64,000 bases of DNA from Bacteroidaceae bacterium. GTDB taxonomy: Bacteria; Bacteroidota; Bacteroidia; Bacteroidales; Bacteroidaceae. This document shows positions 30,990 to 39,919 of this stretch, piece by piece. The notes under the pieces are model-generated. The model made no database searches, was not told where the DNA came from, and saw only the letters and a program-made list of their open reading frames with translations. The stretch covers positions 1 through 64,000 of the forward strand of contig CAAGKZ010000013.1 in NCBI GenBank assembly GCA_900770665.1, given 5' to 3'. The translations under genes were made by a program, and so were the position numbers. Each line of letters begins with the position of its first letter. Position 1 is the first letter of the stretch.

Positions 30990-31535
30990 ATGGATTTTAA
31001 ACAATTTATTCCTGATTTTGGCGCAATCGCTAAAACAGAGTGGGGTAAGCCTCAGTGGGGCGGTAAGGCTGATGTCATCAAACTGGTTGGTATTATTGCT
31101 GTTGCTGCAATGTTGACATTTGTGTTGTGTCCATGGTTTGGTGTGGATTATAACGATACTGAAATATCTCGCGCTATCAAGCATGGTTACTTGGATGAGT
31201 TGCCAGATCTTCCAACTCGTATGGGTCTTGCTACATGGTGTGGTTTTCTTGGTTTTACAACAGCTGTAGCAGCTCTTTTCGGTTTCCTTTATAACCACAA
31301 GGCTATTGCTTTTTGGGCATCTGCATTGTGTATATTCTTCGGTTTCTGTGGTTTCTTTGTATATACAAAATTGACATATATGGGTGAAACTGCAACAGCT
31401 GATGAACTTAAGTGGCTTGTTGAAAAAGGTAAATTAGAAACAGTTCGCTGGGGTGCTGTATTATATTTTATTGCTGCATTGCACGCTACAGCCGCAGCAT
31501 TCGCCGGTGTTATCGGTTTTAAGTTTAAAAAATAA
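30990..31535 (+). CDS. Unrecognised four-helix membrane protein
   Basis: A 181-residue protein I do not recognise. It has four hydrophobic segments (about 30-47, 82-102, 105-125 and 152-176), short loops and a Lys-rich end (GFKFKK). There is no signal peptide. The first 28 residues are soluble and contain TEWGKPQWGG. It is monocistronic, with its own promoter and a very strong terminator, between a tRNA gene and a convergent PepSY pair. High Ala/Gly/Phe content fits an inner-membrane protein; nothing points to a transported substrate or enzyme role. Confidence 0.8.
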   Translation: MDFKQFIPDFGAIAKTEWGKPQWGGKADVIKLVGIIAVAAMLTFVLCPWFGVDYNDTEISRAIKHGYLDELPDLPTRMGLATWCGFLGFTTAVAALFGFLYNHKAIAFWASALCIFFGFCGFFVYTKLTYMGETATADELKWLVEKGKLETVRWGAVLYFIAALHATAAAFAGVIGFKFKK

Positions 31536-31550
31536 TTTTTGAATAGATAC

Positions 31551-31591
31551 AACAAAAAAAGAATGCAACTTAGTTGCATTCTTTTTTTGTT
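31551..31591. terminator. Strong bidirectional terminator
   Basis: A perfect 20-bp inverted repeat (31551-31570 with 31572-31591) around one base, with A7 and T7 runs built into the arms. It serves both the 30990 gene and the convergent PepSY lipoprotein gene. Confidence 0.9.
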
Positions 31592-31600
31592 TATAGTTGT

Positions 31601-32023
31601 TTAGTTTAATATGACCCCATCGGGAGTTACAAAAATTGTTCTGTCCCATTCGCCCTTTTCAATTTCCACCTTGTAGCGGTCACCGGCAGGGGTTTCTACA
31701 TAGTCAACATCGTCAATTCTGTAATCCGGGTATCTGTTAAGGACGCTTTCCCTTGCGGCATCGGGCAGTTCGTTTATTGCAACATCCCACGTTGTGCTTA
31801 TCCACTCATCCCTGCGGTTGAATTTTACATCCTTGCGTATATTGTTGTGGATTATCTCTACATCAATCTCGCCATTGAACTCCTTTTCGGCGTAGAGAAT
31901 TTGTGCACCCTCATACTTCTGTTCAATAAAATTCCTAATCTCGTTGTTCACAGCTATGTTATCTTCTTCGCAAGCAAAAAGTGCTGTCAATGAAATAAAC
32001 AGTATCGGTAATAGCTTTTTCAT
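31601..32023 (-). CDS. PepSY-like lipoprotein
   Basis: A 140-residue protein with a lipoprotein signal (lipobox Cys at residue 18, ALFACEED). Two PepSY-like repeats follow, each with a helix and an acidic, Tyr/Asp-rich sheet (FIEQKYEGAQILYAEKEF; ESVLNRYPDYRIDDVDYV). Such domains (the PepSY-like or BLIP-like family in Bacteroidales) are envelope proteins of unknown partner. It follows the 32073 gene by 49 nt and probably shares its promoter at 32605-32639. The acidic run after the Cys would fit surface export. Confidence 0.85.
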   Translation of the reverse strand: MKKLLPILFISLTALFACEEDNIAVNNEIRNFIEQKYEGAQILYAEKEFNGEIDVEIIHNNIRKDVKFNRRDEWISTTWDVAINELPDAARESVLNRYPDYRIDDVDYVETPAGDRYKVEIEKGEWDRTIFVTPDGVILN

Positions 32024-32072
32024 AATAGTTTTTTCTTAGTTGTTAGTATCTTGTATTTCTTGTTCTCTTATA

Positions 32073-32513
32073 TCAATCGTCAATATCGTAGATGTTGAAA
32101 TCCTTGTCGAACTTGAGTTCAAGACGGTTGGATAGTTTTACCTCGTAATCGTTGCGGTCTTTCTCAATGTAAAGAACCTTTGCGCCGGCATAATTTTTGT
32201 CTATATACTCTTTTATAGCCTGTGGAACTATTGCTGCAGGAACCTCGCCAAAACGGCATTCAACCTCGTCCCACTCGCCTTTGCTTGTGAACTCAATCTT
32301 TGTTCCATCGGCAAGCCTTACTTCGAAAGAGTGTTTGAAGATGTCGCGCTCCTCTTTAGCATATGTAAGGTCAACACCAGCAAAGTGTTCATTCAGGAAA
32401 TGCTGTGCCGGAGCCGGTAACTGGCTCTTGTTGATAACTCTGTCATTGTCGGCTATTGCCGAGAAAATACCTACCGAAAAAATGGCAACCAAAGTCAATA
32501 AAATCTTTTTCAT
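32073..32513 (-). CDS. PepSY-like periplasmic protein
   Basis: A 146-residue secreted protein with a signal peptide (about 1-21, ending SAIA) and no lipobox. Two PepSY-like repeats are seen (AQHFLNEHFAGVDLTYAKEE and IKEYIDKNYAGAKVLYIEKD), with the ending KFDKDFNIYDIDD. A close paralogue of exactly the same length lies at 39275-39715, with near-identical ends and the same upstream box. First gene of a pair with the 31601 lipoprotein. Probably controlled by the two-component system at 42122-44077. Confidence 0.87.
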   Translation of the reverse strand: MKKILLTLVAIFSVGIFSAIADNDRVINKSQLPAPAQHFLNEHFAGVDLTYAKEERDIFKHSFEVRLADGTKIEFTSKGEWDEVECRFGEVPAAIVPQAIKEYIDKNYAGAKVLYIEKDRNDYEVKLSNRLELKFDKDFNIYDIDD

Positions 32514-32604
32514 AATTCTTTTCTTTTTTATTAGTCAGTTATAATTCTTCTTTTTCAAACGCTGAGGGATGGTCTTGTGTTCATCCTTTGCTCTGTTTAC
32601 ACTG

Positions 32605-32639
32605 CAAAGATTATATGCAATTCTGAAATGAATTTGAAA
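32605..32639 (-). promoter_or_regulatory. Shared response-regulator box and promoter, copy 1
   Basis: On the minus strand: a direct repeat TTTCA-N6-TTTCA whose first T lies 35 nt from the end of a TTTG -7 core (ATAATCTTTG). The same arrangement at the same spacing is found at 39798-39832 and 42068-42102. An 11-nt direct-repeat period is usual for OmpR-family regulators. Confidence 0.65.
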
Positions 32640-32744
32640 TTACGGGAAAAATGAAAAAAAAGATATATTTTTTTGTTTTTCCTCCAATTTATACCACTTT
32701 TGCAATAGGTATAAATAATTTAAAAATTAGAAATAGGTGTTTGT

Positions 32745-33296
32745 ATGAATGTAAAAGTAGAGGAGTTCCTCAATTTGAAGAAGGCTGAAGAGAAAAAACG
32801 CAGAGATGAACATTTGGTATCACTTGGGCTCGTTGACGAAAGTAAAACCGTGCGTATGCGTAAGTATTCGAGATTTTGGAGCGAGGAATACGAGCAATAT
32901 GATGGTGACAAGGATATGTATTTTTGCGAAAAAGATGTTCATGCTCCGCTGGAGGTTACAGATGAGGAGTATAAGGAGATTTTAAAGTATGCTCCCGAAA
33001 ATGTTGTCAAGTGTGATGTTGGGAAAACCTCCAGAACAAATTGGGGTGGTGTGATAAAGGTGATGGCTTATATATATCTTATAGTTGGAGTCGTTGCGAA
33101 TCTCTTTCTATTGTTAGGGATTGACAAACCATCGGATTACGATTTTGGTGTCGAAGCTGAACTTGCAAGGCAGGCTGTCGAGCAGGCTCGGACTGAGTCT
33201 ATAATAAGTATTGTATTTATTGTAATATCATTCCCTTTTGTAATGGGATTGTCGAGGATAGTTTCAGCAGCCGAAAAGTATCTGCGCAAAGAGTGA
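32745..33296 (+). CDS. Unrecognised protein with two C-terminal membrane helices
   Basis: A 183-residue protein I do not recognise. Residues 1-100 are charged and soluble, starting with a Lys/Glu-rich helix (FLNLKKAEEKKRRDEHLV), then an aromatic region (SRFWSEEYEQYDGDKDMYFCEKDVH would be too long to call a known motif). Two membrane helices follow, at about 105-127 and 150-172. The topology suggests a tail-anchored or hairpin membrane protein with a cytosolic head. Monocistronic, and convergent with the GPH symporter. No function assigned. Confidence 0.7.
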   Translation: MNVKVEEFLNLKKAEEKKRRDEHLVSLGLVDESKTVRMRKYSRFWSEEYEQYDGDKDMYFCEKDVHAPLEVTDEEYKEILKYAPENVVKCDVGKTSRTNWGGVIKVMAYIYLIVGVVANLFLLLGIDKPSDYDFGVEAELARQAVEQARTESIISIVFIVISFPFVMGLSRIVSAAEKYLRKE

Positions 33297-33301
33297 TACA
33301 A

Positions 33302-33328
33302 AGAATGCCGGGTCACACCCGGCATTCT
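33302..33328. terminator. Hairpin terminator between convergent genes
   Basis: AGAATGCCGGGT (33302-33313) pairs perfectly with ACCCGGCATTCT (33317-33328) around CAC. The U-run is poor on the plus strand but the stem is strong. Confidence 0.75.
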
Positions 33329-33335
33329 CTATTAT

Positions 33336-34727
33336 TTATTTGTTTCTTCTCTCTTTGAGCGAACTGTTTATCTCCTTCATGCGCTTTGTCGTAAGCGGGT
33401 AGAAGAATATGAATATTGCCGACAATGCTGCAATGCCGGCAGGTACATAGCTTATTAGCAGTCGCAAGCCTTCTATTGCGCTCTCTGTCTGCACTGCACC
33501 TTCGGCGGTGTTGAACCCGAATGCGGCAAGCAACCAAAGCACGGCCGATGTTCCGAATGCTCCTCCAAACTTCTGCGCCATTGATGATGATGAGAAGATG
33601 AGGCCTGTAGATGTTGTGTTGAACTTAAGTTCGGCATAATCGGAGATGTCGGCATACATACTCCACACCAATGGAGATATTATTCCGGTGAAGATACCCA
33701 TTATTATTTGTAGAACAAGCAAGCTCCAATATCCGGCTGTTGTGTTTGTGGGCACATAGTAGAATGCTATACACAGAGCAATAATGGCGAACAATGAATA
33801 AAGGAATGTACTCTTTTTACCGAGTGCAAACGTGATGGGTGTAGCTATTGCAACACCAACAATGTTTGCAACCTCGCCTATTGTAAAGAATATACCGGCA
33901 TAGAACAGGAATTCCATTGAAAACAGTGAGAGTGTTGCACCTTCGGCAATCTGCGTAGTGAAGTAGTAGGGGATGACTGCGTATCTCACAGCGCCAAAGA
34001 AATTGAAGAAGAGCACGCCTCCCAAAAGAATCCACCAGGGACCGTTGTGGAGCAGTGATTTGAAATCATCCTTTACGCTGCTTTGTTTGATTGCCGGCTT
34101 AATCCTCTCACGTGTCATCTTGAAAGTGAGAATAAAGAGAAGAAGGCAAACAATGCTTATGATGATCATGGCTGTCTGCCATGCCTTCGGGTCATAAGTA
34201 AGCTTGCCGCTTGTGCCGGCTATCGCATTACACAAAGGTTCCCAAAAAGCAAGTACAATGAATGAGCCGGCGTATGCAAACAACATTCTGAATGATGAAA
34301 AAACCGTCTTTTCATCGGTGTCATCGGTCATTACTCCAAGCATTGAACCATAGGGGACGTTAATTGCTGTATATACTGTCATCATCAATATGTATGTGGC
34401 AAAGGCCCATACGTTCTTACCTGTTTCGCCCAAGTTGGGAGTGGTGAACAGAAGAACACCGGCAATAGCAAATGGAATAGCTATCCACAACAGATAGGGG
34501 CGGTATTTTCCCCATTTGGTATTGGTACGGTCGGCAATGATACCCATCATTGGGTCCGACACTGCATCCCAGATTTTTGTTACAAGGAAGAGTACAGCTG
34601 CAAGTCCAAGGTCAAGTCCGAACACATTTGTGTAGAAGATTGGGAGATATGCACTGAATACTTTCCAGAACATTGATGAGGCCATGTCACCGAATCCATA
34701 TCCGATTTTTTCCTTTAATGTTGCCAT
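33336..34727 (-). CDS. GPH-family (MelB-like) sugar:cation symporter
   Basis: A 463-residue transporter with about 12 membrane segments. The N-terminal part matches glycoside-pentoside-hexuronide symporters of the MFS: GYGFGDMASSMFWKVFSAYL near the start and KIWDAVSDPMMGIIADRT, with KWGKYRPYLLW in the next loop. These import sugars or glycosides with Na+ or H+. The substrate is not readable from sequence. I use the ATG at 34727; a longer frame to 34862 runs through the promoter. Single gene. Confidence 0.88.
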   Translation of the reverse strand: MATLKEKIGYGFGDMASSMFWKVFSAYLPIFYTNVFGLDLGLAAVLFLVTKIWDAVSDPMMGIIADRTNTKWGKYRPYLLWIAIPFAIAGVLLFTTPNLGETGKNVWAFATYILMMTVYTAINVPYGSMLGVMTDDTDEKTVFSSFRMLFAYAGSFIVLAFWEPLCNAIAGTSGKLTYDPKAWQTAMIIISIVCLLLFILTFKMTRERIKPAIKQSSVKDDFKSLLHNGPWWILLGGVLFFNFFGAVRYAVIPYYFTTQIAEGATLSLFSMEFLFYAGIFFTIGEVANIVGVAIATPITFALGKKSTFLYSLFAIIALCIAFYYVPTNTTAGYWSLLVLQIIMGIFTGIISPLVWSMYADISDYAELKFNTTSTGLIFSSSSMAQKFGGAFGTSAVLWLLAAFGFNTAEGAVQTESAIEGLRLLISYVPAGIAALSAIFIFFYPLTTKRMKEINSSLKERRNK

Positions 34728-34768
34728 GATGTTTGTTGTATTTTTGTTCAGTTTGTGTTTAATTTCGG

Positions 34769-34800
34769 CAAATGTAGCAAAAGTGTGCGGCAATGCCAAA
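34769..34800 (-). promoter_or_regulatory. Promoter for the GPH symporter gene
   Basis: On the minus strand: TTTG (34797-34800), a 20-nt spacer, and TACATTTG (34769-34776). An ideal Bacteroidetes promoter, 42 nt before the ATG at 34727. It supports that start. Confidence 0.8.
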
Positions 34801-34901
34801 AATATATGGAACAGTAAAAAAGATTTTTTGTTACTGTTTCTGTAAAAGACGGCAAATCCCAAAAAAAAAGTGCCAATTGCTATTTTTTATAAAAAAAAGT
34901 T

Positions 34902-34909
34902 TATTTTTG
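34902..34909 (+). promoter_or_regulatory. -7 element for the frdCAB operon
   Basis: TATTTTTG, an exact TAnnTTTG, with an imperfect ATTG -33 box at 34876-34879 (22-nt spacer). The leader to the frdC ATG at 34981 is about 65 nt. Confidence 0.5.
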
Positions 34910-34980
34910 TCATTTGTAAAATACGCTTATTGGCGTTTGATGAACTATTTATTTATTATATAATTTTAAATCAATTCATT

Positions 34981-35748
34981 ATGTGGTTAACTAAATCTTC
35001 TGTGGGAAGAAAGGTTATTATGAGTGTTTCGGGCGCAGCCCTTATATTCTTCCTTCTTTTCCACATGGCTATGAACTTGGTTGCTATCTTTAGCACCAAG
35101 GGTTACAATGCGATTTGTGAGTTTTTGGGAGCTAACTGGTATGCGCTTGTTGGAACAGCAGGTCTTGCTGTTCTTGTTCTTGTACACTTTGTGTATGCTT
35201 TCATTCTTACAATCCAGAACAGAAAGGCTCGCGGTTCACAGCGCTATGCTGTAAACGAAAGACCAAAGGGTGTATCTTGGGCATCGCAGAATATGCTTGC
35301 TCTTGGTATCGTTGTAGTACTTGGTTTGGGTCTTCACCTCTTCAACTTCTGGGCAAATATGCAGTTGCCCGAGATTCTTCACAAGTTGGGTATGCACGTA
35401 GAGCCTGCGGTAATGGACAATGTTACCAATGGTTCGGGTTACATTGCAAGAACCTTCATTTGCCCTGTTTATGCAGCTCTTTATGTTGTTTGGTTGGCTG
35501 CTCTTTGGTTCCACCTCACACACGGTTTCTGGAGCGCAATGCAGACACTTGGTATCAACAATAAAATTTGGTTCTGCCGTTGGAAGACTATCGGTAACAT
35601 CGTTGTTACTTTGATTGTTCTTGGTTTCTTGGCAGTTGTTGTTGCCGGTGCTATGGGTGTTGTGACTCCTGTAGGATGTGTTGAGTGTGAAGCAGCTCAG
35701 GATGTTTGCAATGCTGTACAGGATGCTTGTACCAATGGCTGTAACTAA
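34981..35748 (+). CDS. frdC: Fumarate reductase / succinate dehydrogenase cytochrome b subunit
   Basis: A 255-residue five-helix membrane anchor of the type B (diheme) quinol:fumarate reductases. It carries electrons from menaquinol to the FrdAB head. Seen: the N-terminal WLTKSSVGRKVIMSVSGAAL, membrane-embedded His residues (FHMAMNL, LVHFVYAF, LGLHLFNFW, LWFHLTHGFWSA) that can hold hemes, and a Cys-rich tail (CVECEAAQDVCNAVQDACTN). The start is the ATG at 34981; upstream in-frame codons lie in the promoter. First gene of frdCAB. Confidence 0.94.
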   Translation: MWLTKSSVGRKVIMSVSGAALIFFLLFHMAMNLVAIFSTKGYNAICEFLGANWYALVGTAGLAVLVLVHFVYAFILTIQNRKARGSQRYAVNERPKGVSWASQNMLALGIVVVLGLGLHLFNFWANMQLPEILHKLGMHVEPAVMDNVTNGSGYIARTFICPVYAALYVVWLAALWFHLTHGFWSAMQTLGINNKIWFCRWKTIGNIVVTLIVLGFLAVVVAGAMGVVTPVGCVECEAAQDVCNAVQDACTNGCN

Positions 35749-35777
35749 TTATTTGTAAAATCTAAAACTTAAATATT

Positions 35778-37736
35778 ATGGCTAAAATAAGTTCAATTAA
35801 AGTGGATTCTAAAATCCCTGAAGGCCCATTGGCTGAAAAATGGACTAACTATAAGGCACACCAGAAATTGGTGAACCCTGCCAATAAGCGCAAGTTGGAT
35901 ATCATTGTTGTTGGTACTGGTCTTGCAGGTGCATCGGCTGCCGCATCACTTGGTGCTATGGGTTTCAATGTGCTCAACTTCTGTATCCAGGATTCTCCAC
36001 GCCGTGCTCACTCTATTGCTGCACAGGGTGGTATCAATGCTGCAAAGAACTATCAGAACGATGGTGACTCTGTTTACCGTCTCTTCTACGATACAATCAA
36101 GGGTGGTGACTACCGTGCACGCGAGGCTAACGTTCACCGTTTGGCCGAGGTATCGGGTGCCATCATCGACCAGTGTGTAGCGCAGTGCGTTCCTTTCGCA
36201 CGCGAGTACGGCGGTCTTTTGGCTAACCGTTCATTCGGTGGTGCTCAGGTATCGCGTACATTCTATGCCCGCGGTCAGACCGGTCAGCAGCTTCTTCTCG
36301 GTGCTTACTCGGCACTTAACTACCAGGTTAACCAGGGTACTGTAAAGGTTTACACACGTTACGAGATGCTCGACGTTGTAATCATCGACGGCCGTGCACG
36401 CGGTATCATCGCGCGTAACCTTGTAACAGGTAAGGTTGAGCGTTTCGCTGCTCACGCAGTGGTTATCGGTACCGGTGGTTACGGTAACGCATACTTCCTT
36501 TCTACAAATGCTATGGGTAGCAATGGTTCTGCTGCTCTCCAGTGCTACCGTAAGGGTGCTTGGTTTGCAAACCCATGTTACGCACAGATTCACCCAACCT
36601 GCGTTCCTGTTCACGGTGACAAGCAGTCTAAGTTGACACTTATGTCTGAGTCACTCCGTAACGACGGACGCATCTGGGTTCCAAAGAAACTCGAGGATGC
36701 AAAGGCTCTCCAGGCCGGTACAAAGCATCCTAACGATATCCCCGATGAGGACCGTGACTTCTACTTGGAGCGCCGTTATCCGGCATTCGGTAACCTCGTT
36801 CCACGTGACGTTGCTTCACGTGCAGCCAAGGAGCGTTGCGATGCAGGCTATGGTGTAAACAACACCGGTTTGGCTGTGTTCCTCGACTTCAAGTATGCTA
36901 TCCAGCGTCTTGGTGAGGATGTTGTACGTCAGCGCTACGGTAACCTCTTCGATATGTATGAGGAGATTGCCGATACAAACCCATATAAGGAGCCAATGAT
37001 GATTTTCCCTGCTATCCACTACACAATGGGTGGTATCTGGGTAGACTACGAGTTGCAGACATCAATCCCGGGTCTCTTTGCTATCGGTGAGGCTAACTTC
37101 AGTGACCACGGTGCAAACCGTCTTGGTGCTTCGGCTCTCATGCAGGGTCTTGCCGATGGTTACTTCGTTCTTCCTTATACAATCCAGAACTACCTCTCAG
37201 ACCAGATTCAGGTTCCACGTTTCAGCACAGACGCTCCTGAGTTCGTTGCTGCCGAGAAGGCTGTTAACGACAAGATTGCCAAGTTGATGGCTATCAAGGG
37301 TACACGCAGTGTCGACTCTATCCACAAGGAGCTTGGTCTTGTTATGTGGGACAATGTTGGTATGGCACGTACCAAGGAGTCTCTTGAGAACGCTCTCAAG
37401 GAGATTGACCGTGTTGAGAAACTCTTCTGGAGCGAGCTCCGCATCCCGGGTGAGGCCGACACTCTCAATATTGAGCTTGAGAAGGCACTCCGTCTGCTCG
37501 ACTTCATTGAGATTGGCCGCTTGATGGCATACGATGCCCTCAACCGTGAGGAGTCTTGTGGTGGTCACTTCCGTGAGGAGCACCAGACCGAGGAGGGTGA
37601 GGCTAAGCGCGACGATGAGAACTTCTCATACGTGGCTTGCTGGAAGTACACCGGACAGGGTCAGGAGCCAGAACTCATCAAGGAGGACCTCAACTATCAG
37701 TACATCAAGGTACAGCAGCGTAACTACAAAAACTAA
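35778..37736 (+). CDS. frdA: Fumarate reductase / succinate dehydrogenase flavoprotein subunit
   Basis: A 652-residue FAD subunit with the fumarate/succinate site, the terminal step of anaerobic succinate formation in gut Bacteroidales. The dinucleotide fold is [21 protein letters not shown]. The His that binds FAD covalently is in [15 protein letters not shown]. Substrate-site segments include [12 protein letters not shown] and [20 protein letters not shown]. 29 nt after frdC and 21 nt before frdB. Codon use is highly biased, as expected for an abundant protein. Confidence 0.97.
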   Translation: MAKISSIKVDSKIPEGPLAEKWTNYKAHQKLVNPANKRKLDIIVVGTGLAGASAAASLGAMGFNVLNFCIQDSPRRAHSIAAQGGINAAKNYQNDGDSVYRLFYDTIKGGDYRAREANVHRLAEVSGAIIDQCVAQCVPFAREYGGLLANRSFGGAQVSRTFYARGQTGQQLLLGAYSALNYQVNQGTVKVYTRYEMLDVVIIDGRARGIIARNLVTGKVERFAAHAVVIGTGGYGNAYFLSTNAMGSNGSAALQCYRKGAWFANPCYAQIHPTCVPVHGDKQSKLTLMSESLRNDGRIWVPKKLEDAKALQAGTKHPNDIPDEDRDFYLERRYPAFGNLVPRDVASRAAKERCDAGYGVNNTGLAVFLDFKYAIQRLGEDVVRQRYGNLFDMYEEIADTNPYKEPMMIFPAIHYTMGGIWVDYELQTSIPGLFAIGEANFSDHGANRLGASALMQGLADGYFVLPYTIQNYLSDQIQVPRFSTDAPEFVAAEKAVNDKIAKLMAIKGTRSVDSIHKELGLVMWDNVGMARTKESLENALKEIDRVEKLFWSELRIPGEADTLNIELEKALRLLDFIEIGRLMAYDALNREESCGGHFREEHQTEEGEAKRDDENFSYVACWKYTGQGQEPELIKEDLNYQYIKVQQRNYKN

Positions 37737-37757
37737 TCATTCCTAAATTTGTAAGCA

Positions 37758-38513
37758 ATGGACAAAAATATAAGTTTTACATTGAAGGTATGGCGTCAGA
37801 GAGGTCCTAAGGCTAAAGGTGCTTTCGAGACTTATCAGATGAAGGATATTCCGGGCGATACCTCATTCCTCGAGATGCTTGATATTCTTAACGAGCAGTT
37901 GGTAAACGAGAACAAGGAACCGGTTGTGTTCGACCACGACTGCCGCGAGGGTATCTGCGGTATGTGTTCACTCTATGTGAATGGTCACCCACATGGTCCT
38001 GCAACAGGTGCTACAACCTGTCAGCTTTATATGCGCCGTTTCAAGGATGGTGACGTAATAACCGTTGAGCCATGGCGTTCTGCAGGTTTCCCTGTAATCC
38101 GTGACCTTATGGTCGACCGTACAGCGTTCGACAAGATTCAGCAGGCCGGCGGTTACGTATCAATCAACACAGGCGGTATGCCCGATGCCAATGCAATTCC
38201 CATTGGCAAGGACGTTGCCGAGGAGGCTATGGATGCTGCAGCATGTATCGGTTGCGGTGCTTGTGTGGCTGCTTGTAAGAACGGTTCAGCCATGTTGTTC
38301 GTTTCGGCAAAGGTTAGCCAGTTCGCATTGGTGCCACAGGGTAAGGTTGAGGCTGCAAAGCGTGTTAAGGCCATGGTTGCCAAGATGGACGAGCTTGGTT
38401 TCGGTAACTGTACCAATACCCGTGCTTGTGAGGCCGAGTGCCCCAAGTGTGTTTCAATCAGCAACATCGCACGTATGAACCGCGAGTTCATCAAGGCTAA
38501 GCTTGACGATTGA
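37758..38513 (+). CDS. frdB: Fumarate reductase / succinate dehydrogenase iron-sulfur subunit
   Basis: A 251-residue subunit that links FrdA to the membrane quinone site through three Fe-S clusters. The [2Fe-2S] ligands are in [15 protein letters not shown] plus a later TTCQLYM Cys. The [4Fe-4S] and [3Fe-4S] ligands are in [14 protein letters not shown] and [16 protein letters not shown]. All expected Cys are present. Last gene of the operon, followed by a terminator. Confidence 0.97.
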   Translation: MDKNISFTLKVWRQRGPKAKGAFETYQMKDIPGDTSFLEMLDILNEQLVNENKEPVVFDHDCREGICGMCSLYVNGHPHGPATGATTCQLYMRRFKDGDVITVEPWRSAGFPVIRDLMVDRTAFDKIQQAGGYVSINTGGMPDANAIPIGKDVAEEAMDAAACIGCGACVAACKNGSAMLFVSAKVSQFALVPQGKVEAAKRVKAMVAKMDELGFGNCTNTRACEAECPKCVSISNIARMNREFIKAKLDD

Positions 38514-38529
38514 TAATTGATTCAATAGG

Positions 38530-38570
38530 AATGTGCAGGGAGTTTTGGCTCTCCTGCACATTTTTATTTT
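38530..38570 (+). terminator. Terminator of frdCAB
   Basis: AATGTGCAGG (38530-38539) pairs with CCTGCACATT (38553-38562), followed by TTTATTTT. Intrinsic terminator 16 nt past the frdB stop. Confidence 0.88.
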
Positions 38571-38590
38571 ATATGTAAATGATATAATGT

Positions 38591-39214
38591 ATGCTCAACA
38601 GTAAATATTTGTCAATATTTCCACTCTTTTTATTCTTTGTGCTTATGCCAAGTTTGTCACAAGCACAGTCGGGTTTCATCAATGGTCATGAGTATGTTGA
38701 TATGGGCTTGCCAAGTGGTACCAAGTGGGCAACATGCAATGTCGGTGCCGACAAACCAGAGGATTTCGGCAATTATTATGCTTGGGGAGAGCGCAGGACC
38801 AAGAAGATTTTTGATATTGATACGTATAGCATATATTTCAAGAAGGACAACTCTATTTCGGGCAACAGGTCGCACGATGTGGCACGAAAAAAATGGGGTG
38901 CAACATGGCGCATTCCAACTGTGGAGAATTTTGAAGAACTCGACAGCCTGTGTGTGTGGACTTGGGGTATGAGAAATGGAACCGATGGGTATATTGTAAC
39001 TGCCGCCAACGGAAACAGTATCTTTCTTCCTGCCGCCGGAGCCTGTGTCAAAGACTCTGTCTATAGTGTGAGGGAAGAGGGATATTACTGGAGTGCTACA
39101 CCAAATGCAATTGACACAAACCTATCCTATTTCCTGTTTTTCAACCGTTCCTATGCTATAATATACGATTATTTCCGTGTTGTAGGTCTTACAGTGCGTC
39201 CGGTGACTGAATAA
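38591..39214 (+). CDS. Secreted Fib_succ_major-type domain protein
   Basis: A 207-residue exported protein with a signal peptide (about 1-25, ending SQAQ). The mature part is one copy of the Fibrobacter succinogenes major paralogous (Fib_succ_major) domain: HEYVDMGLPSGTKWATCNVG near the N-terminus, then NYYAWGE, WRIPTVENFEELDSLC, GYYWSAT and the C-terminal VVGLTVRPVTE. Function of the domain is not established. No lipobox and no T9SS domain, so it is likely periplasmic or released. Single gene ending at a hairpin. Confidence 0.82.
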   Translation: MLNSKYLSIFPLFLFFVLMPSLSQAQSGFINGHEYVDMGLPSGTKWATCNVGADKPEDFGNYYAWGERRTKKIFDIDTYSIYFKKDNSISGNRSHDVARKKWGATWRIPTVENFEELDSLCVWTWGMRNGTDGYIVTAANGNSIFLPAAGACVKDSVYSVREEGYYWSATPNAIDTNLSYFLFFNRSYAIIYDYFRVVGLTVRPVTE

Positions 39215-39218
39215 AGTT

Positions 39219-39247
39219 ACTCCCTGCCACTTTGAGCAGCAGGGAGT
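39219..39247. terminator. Hairpin after the Fib_succ_major gene
   Basis: ACTCCCTGC (39219-39227) pairs with GCAGGGAGT (39239-39247) around an 11-nt loop. No good U-run follows, so its strength is uncertain. Confidence 0.55.
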
Positions 39248-39274
39248 GTGAAAGGTTTATGTAACTTTTTTGCA

Positions 39275-39715
39275 TCAGTCGTCAATGTCGTATATGTTGA
39301 AATTCTTGTCGAATTTCAGTTCAAGCCTGTTTGATAGCTTTACCTCGTAATCCTTTCGGTTTTTCTCTATCAAAAGTATTTTTGCTCCGGCATAGTTCTT
39401 CTCAACGTAATCTTTTATAGGCTGTGGAATGATTGCAGAAGGAACTTCTCCCGACTGGCAGTCAACCTCTTCCCAATTTCCTTTGCTCGAGAATTCCAGT
39501 TTTGAACCGTCGGCAAGTCTCACTTCATAGGAGTTGAATACTATATTGCACTCCTTCTTTGCATATGCCAGGTCTATTCCTGCAAAATGCGAATCAATAA
39601 ACTCCTGTGCCTGTGCCGGCAACTGGCTCTTGCTTATAACTTTGTCATTATTTGCCACTGCAACAAAGATACCTACAGAGAACAGGGCAATCAGAATAAA
39701 TAGAATCTTTTTCAT
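39275..39715 (-). CDS. PepSY-like periplasmic protein (paralogue of 32073 gene)
   Basis: A 146-residue secreted protein with a signal peptide (MKKILFILIALFSVGIFVAV) and two PepSY-like repeats (AQEFIDSHFAGIDLAYAKKE; IKDYVEKNYAGAKILLIEKN). It is clearly a duplicate of the gene at 32073-32513: same length, same ending (YDIDD) and a nearly identical promoter region. The ATG at 39715 aligns with the paralogue; an ATG six codons earlier is possible. Probably regulated by the adjacent two-component system. Monocistronic. Confidence 0.87.
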   Translation of the reverse strand: MKKILFILIALFSVGIFVAVANNDKVISKSQLPAQAQEFIDSHFAGIDLAYAKKECNIVFNSYEVRLADGSKLEFSSKGNWEEVDCQSGEVPSAIIPQPIKDYVEKNYAGAKILLIEKNRKDYEVKLSNRLELKFDKNFNIYDIDD

Positions 39716-39797
39716 AATCTTTATCTTTTTCATTGGTTTATATTAAATTGTTATTGTTAAACAAATTTCAGCTAATGCTGTTTGTTGTTTTCTGATG

Positions 39798-39832
39798 CAA
39801 AGATTATATGCAAATCTGAAATGAATTTGAAA
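39798..39832 (-). promoter_or_regulatory. Shared response-regulator box and promoter, copy 2
   Basis: Nearly identical over about 40 bases to copy 1 (32605-32639): TTTCA-N6-TTTCA, then ATAATCTTTG with the same 35-nt span. The gene begins 83 nt downstream. Confidence 0.65.
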
Positions 39833-39919
39833 TTTTATAAAAATAGACTAAATTTTATTGGTTGTACATGATTTTCTAATGGCAATATATTAATTTAGCA
39901 ACAATAAAATATTAGAATT

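Noticed and set aside
36797..36825. Two CACGTG motifs in frdA that resemble half of a parS site
   Set aside because: They are inside coding sequence, not palindromic beyond the core, and follow common codons in a highly expressed gene.
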